A stretch of 64,000 nucleotides of DNA from Rhizorhabdus histidinilytica (GCF_900167915.1 NZ_FUYM01000003.1:481903-545902), one strand, 5' to 3'. Shown: positions 55,840-64,000, counted from the first letter of the stretch. Translations and numbers: made by a program. Notes: generated from the letters alone by a model not told the origin.

Positions 55840-56522
55840 TTTTGTTTGCCTTTTGACCTAGCATAGGTTTTGTACATTTCGTTAGCTGCCCCGTGGGCAA
55901 AGGCTTCATATGGAATACCCTGATAATTGCCTTTTCCCGACAGAATACCTCCGACTATCCCTAGCACATAAGGCCGATAAAATCCGGCCCCTCCATCCGC
56001 TTCAAATTGCGCCGAATGATAAGCCTCTTCGAACGGCGTAGGAGAATTGAACTGCACGACATCGACAAAATCTTCGGGATGAACATAAACCGTATCCCCT
56101 TGGGTTACCGCGCCACCGCCCCCATGATAACCAAGTCGGGTTGGAATACTTGCCTCTTTATCGAGACCAGGAACAAATTTGAGACTGTCTACCTGACTTG
56201 CCGGCATACCGTGTGACGTCAAATATTCTTTGATAACTCTCTTTTGTACGGCATCCGGTCTATAGGTCGGGTAACCATTCTCAAGTTTAATACCGAGCTG
56301 CCGACCACTGTCACCCTGCTTCATCGAAATGGCCGGCGCTATGGTAGTGACCTTGAACTTCGTGTTCGGGTCGGGCTGCGGTAGCCGCCTTCCGGAATTT
56401 GCCAGCTTTGCCGACCGCACCTTAGCGGCAGCCTCTTCCATCAACAGCCTATCCCAATAGGAACGCGGTTCGTCCGGCGTGCTATCGCGCGCTAAAGGAA
56501 TTTTTTTCGAAAAATTGGTCAC
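55836..56522 (-). CDS. hypothetical protein, 228 aa, low-GC module
   Basis: The protein has no signal peptide. The N-terminus is polar (LARDSTPDEPRSYWDRLLMEEAAAKVRSAK). The C-terminal half carries DTVYVHPEDFVDVVQFNSPTPFEEAYHSAQFEADGG and FYRPYVLGIVGGILSGKGNYQGIPYEAFAHGAANEMYKTY. The EEAYHSAQFEADG stretch recalls the Glu/His motifs of metallopeptidase-like toxin domains, but no firm family is recognised. Its AT-rich codon use differs from flanking genes and suggests transfer. Confidence 0.6.
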   Translation of the reverse strand: MTNFSKKIPLARDSTPDEPRSYWDRLLMEEAAAKVRSAKLANSGRRLPQPDPNTKFKVTTIAPAISMKQGDSGRQLGIKLENGYPTYRPDAVQKRVIKEYLTSHGMPASQVDSLKFVPGLDKEASIPTRLGYHGGGGAVTQGDTVYVHPEDFVDVVQFNSPTPFEEAYHSAQFEADGGAGFYRPYVLGIVGGILSGKGNYQGIPYEAFAHGAANEMYKTYARSKGKQK

Positions 56523-56620
56523 GGCATTCTCCCATTGCCGCAGCCTTATCGCTGCCCATCGCTCATAACGATCTCAGCGAAATTGTCAAGAACAAATAGA
56601 GAACATTAGCAGATCGACCG

Positions 56621-56914
56621 CTACTCGGCAAGCGCCTCGATCGCCTCCGCCATCGCGACGTCGCGGTGCGACAGGCCGCCCGCGTCATGGGTGGTCAGCA
56701 GGATGTCGACCCGGTTCCAGACGTTCGACCATTCGGGATGATGGTCGTGTTTCTCGGCATAGAGCGCGACCCGGGTCATGAAGGCGAAGGCCGCGGAGAA
56801 ATCGGGGAAGGTGAAGCTGCGGCTGATCGCGTCGCGGCCGTCATCATAATCCCAGTCGGGCAGGGCATCGAGCGCGTCGGCGCGCTCCTCGTCGGTGAGG
56901 GGTTCGATCGACAT
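56621..56914 (-). CDS. phhB: pterin-4a-carbinolamine dehydratase
   Basis: The 97-residue protein has the family signature [56 protein letters not shown], including the catalytic His pair and the second His. It recycles the cofactor of pterin-dependent hydroxylases. No phenylalanine hydroxylase gene is nearby. Confidence 0.95.
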   Translation of the reverse strand: MSIEPLTDEERADALDALPDWDYDDGRDAISRSFTFPDFSAAFAFMTRVALYAEKHDHHPEWSNVWNRVDILLTTHDAGGLSHRDVAMAEAIEALAE

Positions 56915-56963
56915 GGCATCCTCCGCTGGCGCGATCCGTTTCTGCTCTTTATGTCGGCCGAAG

Positions 56964-57365
56964 ATGAGCGAAGGTCAAACCCTGGCGCCCGGCGCCGACC
57001 GGATCGAGGCGATCGCGCGCGCGACGATCGCGAAGCTGCCGCCCGCCTTCGCCCGCCACCTGGGCGACGTCGTCCTGAAGATCGAGGAATTCGCCGACGA
57101 CGCCACCCTCGACGAGATGGGGATCGAGAATCCGTTCGAGCTGACCGGCCTCTACACCGGCCTGCCGATCGGCGCGAAGTCGGTCGACCATTCGGGGACG
57201 ATGCCCGACATGATCCACCTGTTCCGCCGCGCGATCCTCGACGAATGGGTCGAGACCGGCGTCACGCTGGAGGCGCTGGTCGCGCATGTCGTGATCCACG
57301 AGATCGGCCATCATTTCGGCCTGTCCGACGCCGACATGCACGCGCTCGAGGAGATGGCCGGCTGA
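56964..57365 (+). CDS. zincin-like metallopeptidase family protein
   Basis: The 133-residue protein has the zinc motif [14 protein letters not shown] and the conserved [31 protein letters not shown], which identify the small DUF1025-type metallopeptidase family. No target is known. The start [13 protein letters not shown] is chosen from similarity. Its stop shares one base with the ccmA start. Confidence 0.88.
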   Translation: MSEGQTLAPGADRIEAIARATIAKLPPAFARHLGDVVLKIEEFADDATLDEMGIENPFELTGLYTGLPIGAKSVDHSGTMPDMIHLFRRAILDEWVETGVTLEALVAHVVIHEIGHHFGLSDADMHALEEMAG

Positions 57366-57949
57366 TGGCCGCACGGCTGGCGTTCGACCGGGTCGCCTGC
57401 CTGCGCGGCGACCGGCTGCTGTTCGAGGGGCTGAGCTTCGCGCTGGAGGCCGGTGGCGCGGCGCTGCTGACCGGCCCCAACGGCGCGGGCAAGTCGAGCC
57501 TGATGCGGATCGCGGCGGGCCTGCTCCCCGCTTCGGCCGGCGCCGTCGTGCGCGAGGGCGGGGCCGCCTTCACCGGAGAGACCGCCGCGCTCGATCCGCG
57601 CCTGCCGCTGGCGCAGGCGCTCGGCTTCTGGGCGAAGCTCGACGGCGCCTCGCCGACCGATGTCGACGCCGCGCTCGATCGGATGGCGATCGCCAATCTC
57701 GCGCAGGTGCCGGTCCGCCTGTTCTCGACCGGCCAGCGCAAGCGCGCCGCGATCGCCCGGGTGATCGCCGGCCGCGCGGCGATCTGGCTGCTCGACGAAC
57801 CTGGCAACGGCCTCGACGCCGCCTCGGTCGACCGGCTCGCCGAAGCGATGGCCGCGCACCGGGCGGCGGGCGGCATCGTCGTCGTCGCGACGCACCAGCC
57901 GCTGGCATTGCCCGGCGCGGTCGAGATCGCGCTGGGGATGCGCGCATGA
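57365..57949 (+). CDS. ccmA: haem exporter ATP-binding protein CcmA
   Basis: The 194-residue ABC ATPase has Walker A LTGPNGAGKSSLM, a signature region LFSTGQRKRAAIAR, Walker B WLLDEPGNGLD and the switch His in VATHQP. It powers the CcmAB(C) complex in cytochrome c maturation, which cytochrome c1 above needs. The only overlap is TGATG with the upstream gene. Confidence 0.92.
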   Translation: MAARLAFDRVACLRGDRLLFEGLSFALEAGGAALLTGPNGAGKSSLMRIAAGLLPASAGAVVREGGAAFTGETAALDPRLPLAQALGFWAKLDGASPTDVDAALDRMAIANLAQVPVRLFSTGQRKRAAIARVIAGRAAIWLLDEPGNGLDAASVDRLAEAMAAHRAAGGIVVVATHQPLALPGAVEIALGMRA

Positions 57950-58593
57950 GCGCCTGGGCGGCGATCATTCTGCGCGACGTCCGCCTCGCCTATCAGGGCG
58001 GCGGGGCGCTGCTGCCGCTGATCTTCTTCCTGCTGGTCGCGACGCTGTTCCCCTTCGCGGTCGGGCCCGACGGCGCGCTGCTGGCGAAGGTGGGTGGCGG
58101 CGCGCTGTGGATGGCGGCACTGCTCGCGGCGCTGCTGCCGGTCGACCGGCTGGTCGCGCCCGATGCCGAGAGCGGCGTGCTCGATCAATATGCGGTGCGC
58201 GGCCTGTCGGACGAGGGCGTCGCCGCCGCCAAGATCGCCGCCCACTGGCTGGGCTTCGGCCCGCCGCTGATGATCGCCGCCCTGCCCGCCTCCGCGCTGC
58301 TCAAGCTCGACGGCGCGACGCTCGGCCGATTGGAGCTGGGCCTCGCCGTCGGCACCCCCGCGCTCGCCGCGCTCGGCGTGATGACGAGCGCGCTGACCCT
58401 CGGCCTGCGCGGCGCGGGAGCGCTGGCGGGGCTGGTCATGCTGCCGCTCGCGGTGCCGCTGCTGATCTTCGGCGCGGGCGCGCTGGGGCCGGACGGCATG
58501 GGCGCGCTCAAGCTGCTCGGCGCCACCGCCCTGATCCTCACCGCGCTGGCGCCCTTCGCCGCCGGGGCGGCGTTGCGGGCAAGTCGGGACTAG
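57946..58593 (+). CDS. ccmB: haem exporter membrane protein CcmB
   Basis: The 215-residue protein has six hydrophobic segments and begins MSAWAAIILRDVRLAYQGGGALLPLIFFLLVATLFPFAVGP, with GALWMAALLAALLPVDRL, as in CcmB. It forms the channel part of the CcmAB exporter. ATG overlaps the ccmA stop by 4 bases. No ccmC is seen directly after; the next gene is convergent. Confidence 0.93.
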   Translation: MSAWAAIILRDVRLAYQGGGALLPLIFFLLVATLFPFAVGPDGALLAKVGGGALWMAALLAALLPVDRLVAPDAESGVLDQYAVRGLSDEGVAAAKIAAHWLGFGPPLMIAALPASALLKLDGATLGRLELGLAVGTPALAALGVMTSALTLGLRGAGALAGLVMLPLAVPLLIFGAGALGPDGMGALKLLGATALILTALAPFAAGAALRASRD

Positions 58594-60647
58594 ACCTGCG
58601 TCAGCACGAAGGCATAGGCCTCCGCATCCTCGCGCAGCGATTCATAGCGGCCCGACTTGCCGCCATGCCCCGCGCCCATGTTGATCTTGAGCAGCAGCAG
58701 ATTGTCGTCGGTCTTGGTCGCGCGCAGCCGGGCGGCCCATTTGGCGGGCTCCCAATAGGTGACGCGCGGATCGTTGAGGCCGCCGGTGATCAGCATCGGC
58801 GGATAGGGTTTCGCCGCGACATTGTCATAGGGGCTGTAGCTGCGGATCAGCTCGAACGCCGCCTTGTCGGTGATCGGGTTGCCCCATTCGGGCCATTCGC
58901 CCGGCGTCAGCGGCAGGCTTTCGTCCTGCATCGTGTTGAGCACGTCGACGAAGGGCACGTCGGCGACCACCGCCCCCCATAGCTCGGGATCGGTGTTGGC
59001 GACGACGCCCATCAGTTCGCCGCCCGCGGAGCCGCCGTTGATCGCAATGTTGCCGGCGCGGGTGAAGCCCGCCGCGATCAGCCCGCGCGCCGCATCCGAG
59101 AAGTCGTGGAAGGTGTTCCAGCGCTGTTCGGCCTTGCCTTGCAGATACCAGTCATAGCCGAGATCGTCGCCGCCCCGGATATGGGCGATCGCATAGGCCC
59201 AGCCGCGATCGATCATCGACAGCCGCACGGTCGAGAAGCCCGGCGGGATCGCATGGCCATAGGCGCCATAGGCATAGAGGAAGAGCTTGCCCGACCCGTC
59301 CTTCGGGAAGCCCTTGCGATAGACCACCGACACCGGGATCGCCTTGCCGTCGCGCGCGGGGACCATCAGCCGCTCGGTCGCGTAGAGCGACGGATCATAG
59401 CCCGACGGGATCTCCTGCACCTTGAGCGTCGTCAGGGTGCGCGCGGCGGGGTCATAGTCGAACACCGTCTGCGGCGTGACCATCGACGCATAGCTCAGCC
59501 GATAGGCGGGCGGATCATATTCGGGATTGCTGCCGAGGCCGGCGGTGTAGCTCGCCTCGGGAAAGGCGATGCGATGCTCGGCGCCTTCATAGCCGCGCAG
59601 ACGGACCTGATCGAGGCCGTCGACCCGCTCGGTCAGCACCAGGTGCCTGGCGAAGGCGGTCAGGCCGCGAATATAGACGCGGTCCGAACCGGCGATCACC
59701 GTCTCCCACCGGCCCGGATCAGCCGGATCGGCGCGCGCCACGCGAAAGTTCACATGGTCGTCGTTGGTCAGGATCCAGAGCGATCCATGCGCGCTGTCGA
59801 CCGAATATTCGCGCTTCACCTGCCGCGCGCTGACCAGCAGCGGCGCGGCGCCCGGATCGTCGGCGGGGACGAGGCGGACCTCGCTCGTCTGGTTGTCGCC
59901 GGTGGCGACGACGATCCAGCGGTCATCCTGGGTCTTGCCGACGCCGACGTTGAAGCCGAGCTCCTCGGTCTCCTCGTACAGCGTCCGATCGGTCGCCGGG
60001 TCGGTGCCGAGGATGTGGAACCGCGCGCGATAGGTGCGCCAATTGTCGTTGACCTCGGTGTAGACCAGGCTGCGCGAGTCATTGCCCCAGGCGACCGCGC
60101 CGTTGGCGACCGTCGTGACCGTCTCGACGTCCTGTCCGGTGGCGAGGTCGCGGATGCGCAGCTCGAACCGTTCGGCGCCACTGCGATCGGCCGACCAGGC
60201 GGCGAGCCTGCCGTCGGGGCTGACGCTCAGCACCTGCAGCCGGAAATAATCGACCGACGCGGCCTCGGCCGGTTCGTCGAGGATCACCGTCTCTCTAGCA
60301 TCTGCGCCATCGGCCGGCTTGCGATACCAGAGACGATATTGGCCGCCCGGCTTGTAAGCCCACCAGTAGAGCCAGTTGCCGTCCTTCTGGGGAACGCTGG
60401 CGTCGTCCTCCTTGAGGCGGCCCTTCATCTCGGCGAACAGGGTCTCGACCAGCGCCGCGTGCGGCCGCATCGCCGCTTCGAAATAGGCGTTCTCCTCGCG
60501 CAGATAGGCGAGGATGTCGGGATCGTCGACGGTCGGGTATTTCGGGTCCTTGAGCCAGGCCCAGGGATCTTCGACACGGTGGCCGTGGCGGCTGTAGCTG
60601 TGCGGGCGGCGGGCCGCGACGGGCGGCGCAGGCAGGTCGTGGGTCAT
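58590..60647 (-). CDS. ptrB: oligopeptidase B (S9 family)
   Basis: The 685-residue serine peptidase has an N-terminal seven-blade propeller and a C-terminal alpha/beta-hydrolase domain with the nucleophile in INGGSAGGELMG, AIAHIRGGDDLGYDWYLQGK and the Asp/His elements later (LNDPRVTYWEP, NMGAGHGGKSGRYE). It cleaves after basic residues in short peptides and is cytosolic. Its last bases overlap the convergent ccmB end by 4 bases. Confidence 0.94.
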   Translation of the reverse strand: MTHDLPAPPVAARRPHSYSRHGHRVEDPWAWLKDPKYPTVDDPDILAYLREENAYFEAAMRPHAALVETLFAEMKGRLKEDDASVPQKDGNWLYWWAYKPGGQYRLWYRKPADGADARETVILDEPAEAASVDYFRLQVLSVSPDGRLAAWSADRSGAERFELRIRDLATGQDVETVTTVANGAVAWGNDSRSLVYTEVNDNWRTYRARFHILGTDPATDRTLYEETEELGFNVGVGKTQDDRWIVVATGDNQTSEVRLVPADDPGAAPLLVSARQVKREYSVDSAHGSLWILTNDDHVNFRVARADPADPGRWETVIAGSDRVYIRGLTAFARHLVLTERVDGLDQVRLRGYEGAEHRIAFPEASYTAGLGSNPEYDPPAYRLSYASMVTPQTVFDYDPAARTLTTLKVQEIPSGYDPSLYATERLMVPARDGKAIPVSVVYRKGFPKDGSGKLFLYAYGAYGHAIPPGFSTVRLSMIDRGWAYAIAHIRGGDDLGYDWYLQGKAEQRWNTFHDFSDAARGLIAAGFTRAGNIAINGGSAGGELMGVVANTDPELWGAVVADVPFVDVLNTMQDESLPLTPGEWPEWGNPITDKAAFELIRSYSPYDNVAAKPYPPMLITGGLNDPRVTYWEPAKWAARLRATKTDDNLLLLKINMGAGHGGKSGRYESLREDAEAYAFVLTQV

Positions 60648-60677
60648 TTCCGGAAACCTTGGGAATCGGCGGGGGAA

Positions 60678-61229
60678 TCAGGCGGGGAGCAGCGCCGTCA
60701 GCAGGGCGCGTTCGGCCTCCTGAAGCTCCTGGAGCTGCCCCTGCGCCTCGGCGATAGCGGCTTCGCTGGCCGAATCGCCGGCCTCGATCGCCGCCTCGCG
60801 GCGCCGGTCGAGCTCCGCCATCGCGTCGGCGACGGGAAGGCGGGCGATGTCGGCATTGCTGTAGGCCTGCTGCCCGGCGACCCAGGCCTCGCTGCCCTCG
60901 GGCGCGGAGCGGCCCGCCTCGATCGCGGCGCGCGCCTTCTCGACCTCGGCGCGGAAGGCCGCGTCGGCGCTGCGCGCGCCGGCGATGATCTGGGCGATGT
61001 CGGCCGATGGCGCCGGCGGCGCGGGCGTGGCCGGCGGCGCGGGAGGCACCGCCTCCGCCTGCATCACCTCGCGCTCGATCGGGCGCGGCACGAGCGAAGG
61101 ATAGCCGGTCCGCGTATCGGCGCAGCCGGTCAGGCCCGCGAGCCCCACGAGGCCGGCAAGGCCCGCAACACCGGCGAGCCCCATGCGGAGGGCTGGAAAG
61201 GCATGGAAAAGGCGGCTTTTCATGGCCAA
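60678..61229 (-). CDS. lipoprotein, 183 aa
   Basis: A lipoprotein signal with lipobox LTGC (GLAGLTGCADTR) precedes a Pro/Ala-rich spacer (VPPAPPATPAPPAPS) and a long alpha-helical, Glu/Ala-rich domain, probably coiled coil (AELDRRREAAIEAGDSASEAAIAEAQGQLQELQEAERALL). No family is recognised. ATG starts at 61229 and 61223 are both possible. It precedes ptrB on the same strand by 30 bases. Confidence 0.7.
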   Translation of the reverse strand: MAMKSRLFHAFPALRMGLAGVAGLAGLVGLAGLTGCADTRTGYPSLVPRPIEREVMQAEAVPPAPPATPAPPAPSADIAQIIAGARSADAAFRAEVEKARAAIEAGRSAPEGSEAWVAGQQAYSNADIARLPVADAMAELDRRREAAIEAGDSASEAAIAEAQGQLQELQEAERALLTALLPA

Positions 61230-61305
61230 GCTCTAGGCCCGCGATAAAATCTGCGCAACGGGGTTGCGTCCGACGCGATCCCCGACTAGATGCCCCCCTC
61301 ACAGC

Positions 61306-61382
61306 GCGCCCGTAGCTCAGCTGGATAGAGCATCAGACTACGAATCTGAGGGTCGGACGTTCGAATCGTTCCGGGCGCGCCA
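61306..61382 (+). tRNA. tRNA-Arg (anticodon ACG)
   Basis: A 77-base cloverleaf is complete: acceptor stem GCGCCCG/CGGGCGC, D-arm with TAGCTCAGCTGG, anticodon stem TCAGA/TCTGA around CTACGAA (anticodon ACG), a T-arm with TTCGAAT and an encoded CCA end. Decoding CGU, CGC and CGA needs A34 editing to inosine. Its 3' end from 61366 is repeated in inverted orientation at 63778-63929, marking the integration site of an element. Confidence 0.97.
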
Positions 61383-61517
61383 ATTTTCCCCAAATCGTTG
61401 GAAAAACTGTAGAAAAACGGTCCGGCAAACCGTCTTGCTACACAGTCCTGCTACACGATCAGCACGATGATCCGGCCCTAACTGTCGGAAATCGTTCGCG
61501 GAAACGACAATCTGGCT
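61366..61517 (+). repeat. left copy of a perfect 152-bp inverted repeat containing the tRNA-Arg 3' end (att-like site)
   Basis: Every base from 61366 to 61517 is matched by the reverse complement of 63929 to 63778; the match breaks on both sides. The first 17 bases are the tRNA-Arg 3' end with CCA. Two copies of TGCTACAC lie inside (61436 and 61449) and a third spans the edge (61517), possible integrase arm-binding sites. Confidence 0.9.
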
Positions 61518-61558
61518 GCTACACAAACCCACCCCACATTCGAACGCATGGCGTCGTT

Positions 61559-62935
61559 CTGCGGGGTAAGCGCTATTATTTCCGGCGACGCGTCCCCGCA
61601 TCATTGGTGGCGACCGTTGGGCGACGAGAAATCTGGCGATCGTTGGAGACCGACAGCCTCACCACGGCCCAGCGCCGCTCGCATCAGGTCGCGGCCACCA
61701 TCGAGCACGAGTTCGAGATGGCTCGACAGCGGATCGGCTTTTCTCTCGATTCCAATCTGCTTCTGAAGACACCGTCGGTCCCTCTCATCATTGAGGTGCC
61801 TCCTCCCGCCGAGTCTGCTGCGCCACGACCATCGTTCCGACAGGTCTATGACGCATATATGAGCGACCCAACCCACGATTGGTCGCCCCGAACGAGATTG
61901 GCTTACGAGACGACCCGTCGATTGGCATTGGCGGTCTTCGGCGACGAGACTCCGATCCATTCAATAAACCGCGCTCGATGTAGGGCCTTCATCGAGACCT
62001 TGCGTTGGCTGCCGCGCAACGCCTCGAAGCGATTTCCAGACATGAGCCCGGTCGATGTTGCCGAACGTGCCAAGGCAAACGGCCTGACCGACCTAATCAG
62101 TGCAGCGAACATCAATACCTACGTCAATAAGCTGTGCGGCGTGCTCAATTGGGCGATCAAGGAAGAACTGATCGACCGCAACCCGGCCGCTGGACTGAAG
62201 GTGCCTGATCCGACCCAACGGCGCGACAAGCGCGAGCCGTTCACTACGCAGCAGCTACAAGCGATTTTCTCGGCGCCGCTCTACGTCGGCTGCCAAGACG
62301 ATGGGCATGGCTACGCACGACCAGGATCGAATCGGCCTCGTAATGCGCGCTTTTGGATACCACTGATCAGCTTGTTTGCAGGCCTGCGCCTCAACGAAGC
62401 ATGCCAACTCGATGTTGCCGACATCAGGATGGTCGAAGGAGTAGCGTGCTTCACCATCACTGCGATGGCGACCACGCCGGACACTGACAAGCGACTCAAG
62501 ACCGCATCGAGCGAGCGCTTGATCCCTATTCATCCTGAACTTCTTGCGCTTGGTTTCATGGAGTTCGTCGCGCAGCGCGCAAAAGCTGGCGAAACGAAGC
62601 TGTTCGCAGAAGTCTCCCTTGGCGCGACGGGATATCGATCAGCGACGTTCTCAGCATGGTTCGCGCGGTTTTGCGCCAAGGCGGGAGCGAGCAGCAGGAA
62701 AACCTGCTTCCACAGTTTCAGACACGTCTTCCGCGACGCCCTGCGGGAAGCCCGTGTCGATCGTGACATCGCTCTGGCTCTGGGCGGTTGGTCCCGTCCG
62801 AGCGGCGCTGGTGGATCAGCTTCGGTGTCTGATGCCTATGGGAGCGGCTACAAGATCGGTACCTTGTTAGAGGCTATCAGCAGGGTGCGATATCCCGATC
62901 TTGATCTTGCCATTCTGCACTTGGTTAAGTCCTGA
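61559..62935 (+). CDS. site-specific tyrosine recombinase (integrase), start uncertain
   Basis: From LEAVING the repeat edge the frame encodes LRGKRYYFRRRVPASLVATVGRREIW, an integrase N-terminus. An arm-binding/core-binding part (YDAYMSDPTHDWSPRTRLAYETTRR) and the catalytic domain follow, with Arg in GLRLNEACQLDVADI, HSFRHVFRDALREA (His-x-x-Arg) and a terminal Tyr in DAYGSGYKIGTLLEAI. No ATG, GTG or TTG precedes the first conserved residues; CTG at 61559 or the internal TTG at 61604 (which cuts conserved residues) must serve. It lies beside tRNA-Arg, as expected for a tRNA-integrating element. Confidence 0.85.
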   Translation: MRGKRYYFRRRVPASLVATVGRREIWRSLETDSLTTAQRRSHQVAATIEHEFEMARQRIGFSLDSNLLLKTPSVPLIIEVPPPAESAAPRPSFRQVYDAYMSDPTHDWSPRTRLAYETTRRLALAVFGDETPIHSINRARCRAFIETLRWLPRNASKRFPDMSPVDVAERAKANGLTDLISAANINTYVNKLCGVLNWAIKEELIDRNPAAGLKVPDPTQRRDKREPFTTQQLQAIFSAPLYVGCQDDGHGYARPGSNRPRNARFWIPLISLFAGLRLNEACQLDVADIRMVEGVACFTITAMATTPDTDKRLKTASSERLIPIHPELLALGFMEFVAQRAKAGETKLFAEVSLGATGYRSATFSAWFARFCAKAGASSRKTCFHSFRHVFRDALREARVDRDIALALGGWSRPSGAGGSASVSDAYGSGYKIGTLLEAISRVRYPDLDLAILHLVKS

Positions 62936-63049
62936 AATCCCTGAACCGCTAAAGCCGAAAGGGCGGCGACGCCCCCCCCCATCGCTTTACATGCGGCAGC
63001 GGGTTATTACGGATGTGCACTTAATTCCAGGGTAGGCAATCACAACCCA

Positions 63050-63727
63050 ATGACAACGATCAGCGACTTTGAACGGAGCATCGCCGCTGCACGGCAACTT
63101 ACGGCGATGTACGTGGAGCTTCGCTCCGCGCGAGGCCTTGGGAGGCGCGGCAAGTTGAACGCGGCCAACCAAGATTTGCTATGGATGCCCAGATCAGCAG
63201 TGGTGGCAGCCATTTCAGCAATGGACGCCTATATTCACGCTGTCTTGGAGGAGCGCATTCCCCTGGCGTTAGCCGCAGCGGATATACCGGACGCCTTAGC
63301 AAACGCGATGGCCGATCTTCTCCCGATCAAAAGCGGAAACAACTTCAAGTCGGCCTACCCAGTCCTCTCCAGCCCAAATACACCCACTGTGCTCGCCACC
63401 CGGCTGCGCGATCAGAGCCTCCAGTTCCTATCCTACCAAGCTCCCGAGAAGATCATTGCCGCGTATAGCTTGATCGGCAGCGCCGGAATTTTCGAGGAGG
63501 TCGCCGCTCTATGGCCGGGACCAGGAACAACTGCCGATGAGATCAAGCGTCGGCTTGCCAGTTACGTTAAGCGGCGGAACCAGATTGCTCACGAAGGCGA
63601 TTATGAATCCGGCGGAACGGTCCGACAAATGCAGCCGAAATATGCAAATGACTGCACCGAATTTATCACGAACCTAACACTGCGCCTCGACCGCGTGATC
63701 TACGGCGATCGGGCCGCGTTAGCTTGA
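63050..63727 (+). CDS. HEPN-domain protein (RiboL-PSP-like)
   Basis: The 225-residue protein is mostly helical and carries YVKRRNQIAHEGDY, whose R-x4-H (RNQIAH) is the HEPN ribonuclease signature. The N-terminal helix SAVVAAISAMDAYIHAVLEERIP also matches the RiboL-PSP-type HEPN family. HEPN proteins often act as RNase toxins or defence effectors. Here it is the only passenger gene between the integrase and the right inverted repeat. No antitoxin is seen next to it. Confidence 0.7.
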   Translation: MTTISDFERSIAAARQLTAMYVELRSARGLGRRGKLNAANQDLLWMPRSAVVAAISAMDAYIHAVLEERIPLALAAADIPDALANAMADLLPIKSGNNFKSAYPVLSSPNTPTVLATRLRDQSLQFLSYQAPEKIIAAYSLIGSAGIFEEVAALWPGPGTTADEIKRRLASYVKRRNQIAHEGDYESGGTVRQMQPKYANDCTEFITNLTLRLDRVIYGDRAALA

Positions 63728-63777
63728 CTAACTCGGGTCGCCTTTAACCATACGACGGCTTGCTACGCCAGCCTTCG

Positions 63778-63929
63778 AGCCAGATTGTCGTTTCCGCGAA
63801 CGATTTCCGACAGTTAGGGCCGGATCATCGTGCTGATCGTGTAGCAGGACTGTGTAGCAAGACGGTTTGCCGGACCGTTTTTCTACAGTTTTTCCAACGA
63901 TTTGGGGAAAATTGGCGCGCCCGGAACGA
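63778..63929 (-). repeat. right copy of the 152-bp inverted repeat
   Basis: It is the exact reverse complement of 61366-61517, including 17 bases of the tRNA-Arg 3' end (GGCGCGCCCGGAACGA reading plus). It starts 51 bases after the HEPN gene. Beyond it, to the window end, no feature is recognised. Confidence 0.9.
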
Positions 63930-64000
63930 GACGGCTGCGGAGTGTCATGCTGGTCAGACGATCTGCGAGCCATCGTGGTATGATCGGGCGGCATCATTGG

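Noticed and set aside
59106..61247. A 713-codon plus-strand frame antisense to ptrB
   Set aside because: Same reason: low-complexity shadow of a certain gene on the opposite strand.
62972..62980. Nine-C tract downstream of the integrase
   Set aside because: A homopolymer alone; no coding frame spans it, so no phase-variation claim is justified.
63728..63997. An 89-codon minus-strand frame across the right inverted repeat
   Set aside because: It is read through the repeat and shows no protein features; the same repeat on the left is non-coding.

Overview
The window looks like the chromosome of a sphingomonad-type alphaproteobacterium (Sphingomonas or a close relative). This is inferred from the very high GC, the gene families recognised (petABC complex III, PDH E2 and E3 genes on either side of a thioesterase, a FecR-domain protein beside a TPR-barrel protein, YcbB-like transpeptidase) and the str-S10 gene order. 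No database search was possible; family calls rest on recognised motifs and protein lengths.

Layout. 1-5904 (minus) is the str/S10 ribosomal block, rpsL-rpsG-fusA-tuf-rpsJ-rplC-rplD(partial), with a good sigma70 promoter at 6084-6112 and terminators after tuf and, unexpectedly, between rpsJ and rplC. 6.2-11.2 kb holds an LprI-like protein, a CDF transporter-cutA pair and three peptidoglycan enzymes (YcbB-like L,D-transpeptidase, YkuD_2-type transpeptidase, S11 D,D-carboxypeptidase). 11.5-14.6 kb is a PDH E2-thioesterase-E3 operon. 14.8-19.4 kb is housekeeping (usp, free-Met-R-sulfoxide reductase, arfB, an RluA-type synthase, rplY, pth). 19.4-31.6 kb is an accessory-looking envelope region: an exported TPR-CHAT protease, an operon of a TPR-barrel outer-membrane protein of Slam/DUF560 type with a large secreted FecR-repeat protein carrying a TbpB-like C-terminal domain, an exported caspase-like protease, and a two-component system. 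32.4-43.6 kb has ychF, mtnP, petABC, trmL-hemF, lipB and queE-queC. 44-54 kb has a proteasome-like Anbu peptidase, a candidate small RNA with anti-Shine-Dalgarno motifs, hslO-argF-argD, a GNAT gene broken by an amber codon, a Cys-rich copper-storage-like protein, thrC and an M16 peptidase. 55.2-56.5 kb is a small low-GC three-gene module of unknown function. 56.6-61.2 kb has phhB, ccmAB, ptrB and a lipoprotein. At 61306 a tRNA-Arg(ACG) is the integration site of a small element carrying a tyrosine integrase and a HEPN-domain protein, bounded by a perfect 152-bp inverted repeat that contains the tRNA 3' end.

How genes work together. The most interesting region is 19.4-31.6 kb. Two caspase-fold proteases with signal peptides flank a probable type XI (Slam-like) secretion pair whose cargo joins a FecR domain, a tandem-repeat region and a TbpB-like domain. 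A response regulator and sensor kinase lie nearby. I read this as a candidate envelope or surface system, without claiming its function. Dispersed REP-type palindromes sit in several intergenic gaps.
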